Shown: one piece after another, positions 42,680 to 45,141 of the stretch
Position numbering within the stretch: position 1 is the stretch's first letter
Layout of the letters: each line of letters starts with the position of its first letter
Assembly (NCBI GenBank): GCA_030537815.1
Contig: JAUNVF010000015.1
Span: 1 to 45,141 of the forward strand
Source: Tissierellia bacterium
Lineage (GTDB): Bacteria > Bacillota > Clostridia > Tissierellales > Peptoniphilaceae
Length of the DNA: 45,141 nucleotides
Reading direction: 5' to 3'
Position numbers and translations under genes: made by a program
The notes under the pieces: model-generated
What the model was told of the DNA's origin: nothing
What the model saw: the letters and a program-made list of their open reading frames with translations, nothing else
Databases searched by the model: none

Positions 42680-44104
42680 ATGAATGAAGAAGCAAGTTGT
42701 CGAGGAGATGAAAATAAAAAGGTAAGAAAGGCTACATTATCAGAAGCAGTTTTCACATTTTTAGTTTTGATAGTTGTAATGTTTGTATCTATTATAGTAT
42801 TTGAAGTAGATCCTCATATGCCCATGTTTATTGGAGTTATAGCATCGGCATTAGTAGCTTTTAAAATAGGTTACAAGTGGAGTGAAATAGAATCAGCCAT
42901 GGTAATCGGAATCACGCAAGCATTACAATCTATTATAATTTTAGCGATAATCGGTATATTGATAGGAGTCTGGATAGTCTCCGGAGTAGTTCCTAGCATG
43001 ATATATTATGGATTAAATATTCTTTCCCCTTCTATTTTTCTAGTTGCAACAGTTATAATAACATCTATAACTTCACTTGCAACAGGTACATCATGGGGTA
43101 CTGCAGGGACAATGGGGATTGCTTTAATGGGAATAGCTCAAGGTATGGGGATTCCCGCTCCGATAACTGCAGGAGCAGTAATTTCCGGTTCTTATTTTGG
43201 AGACAAGATGTCACCATTATCGGATACGACAAATCTAGCTCCGGCAATGGCTGGAACAGATGTATTCACACATATAAAGGCTATGATGAAGCCGACTATG
43301 ATAGCATATGCGATGACTCTTATAATATTTGCTGTTTTCAGTTTTAAATATGCAGGCTCCGGAGCAGATACTTCTACAGTTGTTAAACTACAGGAGGGAT
43401 TGAAGTCCACTTTTAATATAAGTCCACTTCTATTATTACCACCTATAATAGTTATTGGAACTATAGCGAGAAAAATGCCGGCAATACCAGGGATTACATT
43501 AGGAATAATTTCAGCAGCCATCTTAGCTCCTATATTTCAAGATGCGACATTGGGGCAAATCCTTGAATCCGGAATGTCGGGATATTTTGCCGAAACAGGA
43601 GTTGAATCAATCGATAAATTGCTCACCACAGGTGGACTTATGAATATGATGTTTTCTATATCGCTAACTATCTTAGCGATGATGTTTGGAGGAATTGCAG
43701 AAAGAACTGGACAATTAGATGCGATAGTCAATGTATTGCTAAAAAAGATAAAGTCAGCTACCGGACTCGTAACTATGACAATACTTACTTGTATAGCCAG
43801 CAATGCGACAATGCCTGAGCAGTATATCTCTGTTGTAGTTCCGGGCAGGATGTATGCAGACGAATATAGAAAGAGAGGATATGATCCGAAACTTCTATCA
43901 TCTACATTAGAATCCGGAGGTACAGTTTCCGGCGCATTGATTCCATGGAATACTTGCGGCGTATACATGAGTGGAGTTTTGGGAGTTTCAGTTATAAAAT
44001 ATCTGCCATTCGCATATTTCAATCTTCTCGTGCCATTAGTGACCATAGCCCTGACTGCAATGGGACAACATAGCTATAAGATAAGATTAGAAGACGATAA
44101 ATAA
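42680..44104 (+). CDS. NhaC-superfamily transporter in the arginine operon
   Basis: Polytopic membrane protein, 474 aa, about 11-12 helices, of the NhaC antiporter superfamily. ATGTSWGTAGTMGIALMGIA and GSYFGDKMSPLSDTTNLAPA are the characteristic motifs. NhaC itself exchanges Na+ for H+, but other members carry amino acids or organic acids. The gene starts 25 bases after argH, with no terminator between, and lies under the arginine T-box, so an amino acid substrate (for example citrulline, ornithine or arginine) is plausible. TGGAGG is 6 bases before ATG 42680; ATG 42677 is an alternative. Confidence 0.85.
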   Translation: MNEEASCRGDENKKVRKATLSEAVFTFLVLIVVMFVSIIVFEVDPHMPMFIGVIASALVAFKIGYKWSEIESAMVIGITQALQSIIILAIIGILIGVWIVSGVVPSMIYYGLNILSPSIFLVATVIITSITSLATGTSWGTAGTMGIALMGIAQGMGIPAPITAGAVISGSYFGDKMSPLSDTTNLAPAMAGTDVFTHIKAMMKPTMIAYAMTLIIFAVFSFKYAGSGADTSTVVKLQEGLKSTFNISPLLLLPPIIVIGTIARKMPAIPGITLGIISAAILAPIFQDATLGQILESGMSGYFAETGVESIDKLLTTGGLMNMMFSISLTILAMMFGGIAERTGQLDAIVNVLLKKIKSATGLVTMTILTCIASNATMPEQYISVVVPGRMYADEYRKRGYDPKLLSSTLESGGTVSGALIPWNTCGVYMSGVLGVSVIKYLPFAYFNLLVPLVTIALTAMGQHSYKIRLEDDK

Positions 44105-44160
44105 GGCTTTTCAACTTATGATAAAATCGACGATTTATAAATAGAAAAAAGAATTAAAGC

Positions 44161-44204
44161 AAAGAGATTTTGGAGAAGGTGATTGTCCAAAATCTCTTTT
44201 AAAT
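44161..44204 (+). terminator. Terminator of the argGH-nhaC operon
   Basis: AAAGAGATTTTGGA (44161-44174) and TCCAAAATCTCTTT (44186-44199), a 14-bp perfect stem with an 11-base loop, then TTAAATTT. Confidence 0.88.
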
Positions 44205-44230
44205 TTAAATAGTCTTCCTTAAACTCATTT

Positions 44231-44258
44231 TTTGAAAAAATCCTTACTATGATATAAT
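44231..44258 (+). promoter_or_regulatory. Promoter of the last glycosyltransferase gene
   Basis: TGATATAAT (44250-44258), an extended -10, with TTTGAA (44231-44236) as a possible -35 at 16 bases. Confidence 0.6.
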
Positions 44259-44290
44259 AGTAATTAAATAAATAAAATGAGGTGGGATAT

Positions 44291-45141
44291 TTGAAGATTT
44301 GTTATCTAGCTGATGCAAATAGCGTTCATACTAAAAAATGGTGTGAGTTTTTCAATAAAAAGGGATATGAAATAATTGTGATTTCTTTAGGAGATGGAGA
44401 AATTGATAATACGAGAGTATATTCATTTGGAGTAGACGGTTTCAGTACAAAAGGTCATTTTTCAAAATTACTGACATATTTTTCCAAAGTAAAAGAAACT
44501 AAGAGGATTATAAGAAAAGAAAATCCGGATATCATTCATGCTCATTATGCCACCAGCTATGGTATGTTAGCTTCACTTTTAGGAGTTCATCCATATATAC
44601 TATCTGTATGGGGTTCAGATATATATGATTTTCCCAATAGTGGCTTTCTGCAGAAAAAATTGCTCGAAAGGAATTTGAAAAAAGCAGATGTAATACTATC
44701 AACATCAAAAGCGATGAAAATAGAAACAGAAAAATACACAGATAAAAAAATAGAAGTAACACCATTTGGCGTAGATATTGATTTATACAAACCATACGAA
44801 ACGGAAAAATTGTCGAACTTTACAGTAGGGACTATAAAATCTTTCTATCCTAAATATGGAATAGAATATTTAATTAGAGGTTTTGCTGATTTCTTGTTGA
44901 GGACAAAGTCAGATGATTCATTGTTAATTCTAGGGGGCAAAGGACCTCAGGAAGAAGAGTTGAAAAAACTAGTAATGGACCTGGACATAGAAGATAAAGT
45001 GAAGTTTTTAGGTTTTTTATCTCAAGAAGATGTCATAAAGTCTTTTAATCAGATGGATGTAGCAGTATTCCCTTCAACACTAGATAGTGAAAGCTTTGGA
45101 GTTGCTGCCGTTGAAGCGGGAGCTTGCGGAGTTCCGACTGT
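44291..45141 (+). CDS. GT4-type glycosyltransferase, 3' end outside the window
   Basis: GT-B fold sugar transferase; 283 residues are visible and the frame stays open to the window edge. It starts KICYLADANSVHTKKWCEFF. SVWGSDIYDFP, TPFGVDIDLY and LGGKGPQEEELKK follow, and the donor-site E-x7-E motif is in SESFGVAAVEAGACGVP at the edge. The start is TTG 44291, 5 bases after GAGGTGG. Resembles capsule or exopolysaccharide transferases; a surface glycan cluster may continue downstream, which cannot be seen. Confidence 0.88.
   Translation, partial: MKICYLADANSVHTKKWCEFFNKKGYEIIVISLGDGEIDNTRVYSFGVDGFSTKGHFSKLLTYFSKVKETKRIIRKENPDIIHAHYATSYGMLASLLGVHPYILSVWGSDIYDFPNSGFLQKKLLERNLKKADVILSTSKAMKIETEKYTDKKIEVTPFGVDIDLYKPYETEKLSNFTVGTIKSFYPKYGIEYLIRGFADFLLRTKSDDSLLILGGKGPQEEELKKLVMDLDIEDKVKFLGFLSQEDVIKSFNQMDVAVFPSTLDSESFGVAAVEAGACGVPT

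Noticed and set aside
43537-44046. Long - strand frame (169 codons) across the NhaC-type gene
   Set aside because: Shadow of the transporter reading frame; hydrophobic repeats on the reverse strand are expected from such codons, and there is no promoter or ribosome site.

Overview
The window looks like chromosomal DNA from a low-GC, probably anaerobic Bacillota of the Clostridia/Tissierellia type. The pointers are: AT-rich, AGA/AGG- and ATA-rich coding; a clostridial 2[4Fe-4S] ferredoxin; a CWB2-anchored subtilase; a BofA-family protein; a G5/3D-domain cell-wall protein; and the Bacillota gene order decarboxylase-tmk-darA-holB-ricT-trmN6-rsmI. The genus is inference. I saw no phage, transposon, CRISPR array, rRNA or tRNA. 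Most of the window is core or metabolic DNA in short operons separated by clear intrinsic terminators.

Layout. 1-2786 (+): thrC (cut by the window edge), thrB and a HutD-family gene. 2896-5420 (-): a BofA-like gene, the ribosomal L25/Ctc gene and an M17 leucyl aminopeptidase. 5596-7684 (+): a membrane-anchored beta-lactamase-fold serine hydrolase and a YeiH-type exporter. 7728-8066 (-): an FMN-binding lipoprotein. 8274-14456 (+): decarboxylase, tmk, two tandem DarA-type c-di-AMP receptor genes, holB, ricT, a ferredoxin with its own promoter, trmN6 and rsmI. 14521-15477 (-): the G5/3D protein. 15836-18157 (+): subtilase with three CWB2 repeats. 18216-18719 (-): queT behind a candidate preQ1-I riboswitch. 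18866-21211: two divergent glycosyltransferases. 21314-24448 (-): ppx-ppk. 24605-30586 (+): a molybdenum cofactor and molybdate uptake cluster (MPT-binding protein, moaC, moaA, MOSC-MogA fusion, modABC). 30673-31755 (+): a D,D-carboxypeptidase. 31994-33022 (-): mnmH/selU, divergent from uraA (33169-34428), whose leader carries a PyrR-type RNA hairpin. 34499-35456 (-): a YhfC-type membrane protease and a DUF3887 lipoprotein. 35598-36938 (+): brnQ. 37053-39720 (+): a DUF4015 glycosidase-like protein and an acyl-ACP thioesterase. 39751-44104 (+): an arginine-type T-box, argG, argH and an NhaC-family transporter. 44291-end (+): a glycosyltransferase cut by the window edge.

The regulatory content is the richest part: a T-box, a PyrR element that appears to act on translation, a candidate preQ1-I switch, and two leaders with perfect but unassigned hairpins. 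Other points worth a second look are the tandem DarA paralogues, a HutD-family gene in a threonine operon, an NhaC-type transporter under arginine T-box control, a decarboxylase that seems to start at ATT, and several TTG starts. I did not find an unmistakably new multi-gene system. The nearest candidates are the DarA pair and the two-hairpin leader before the glycosyltransferase at 20117.
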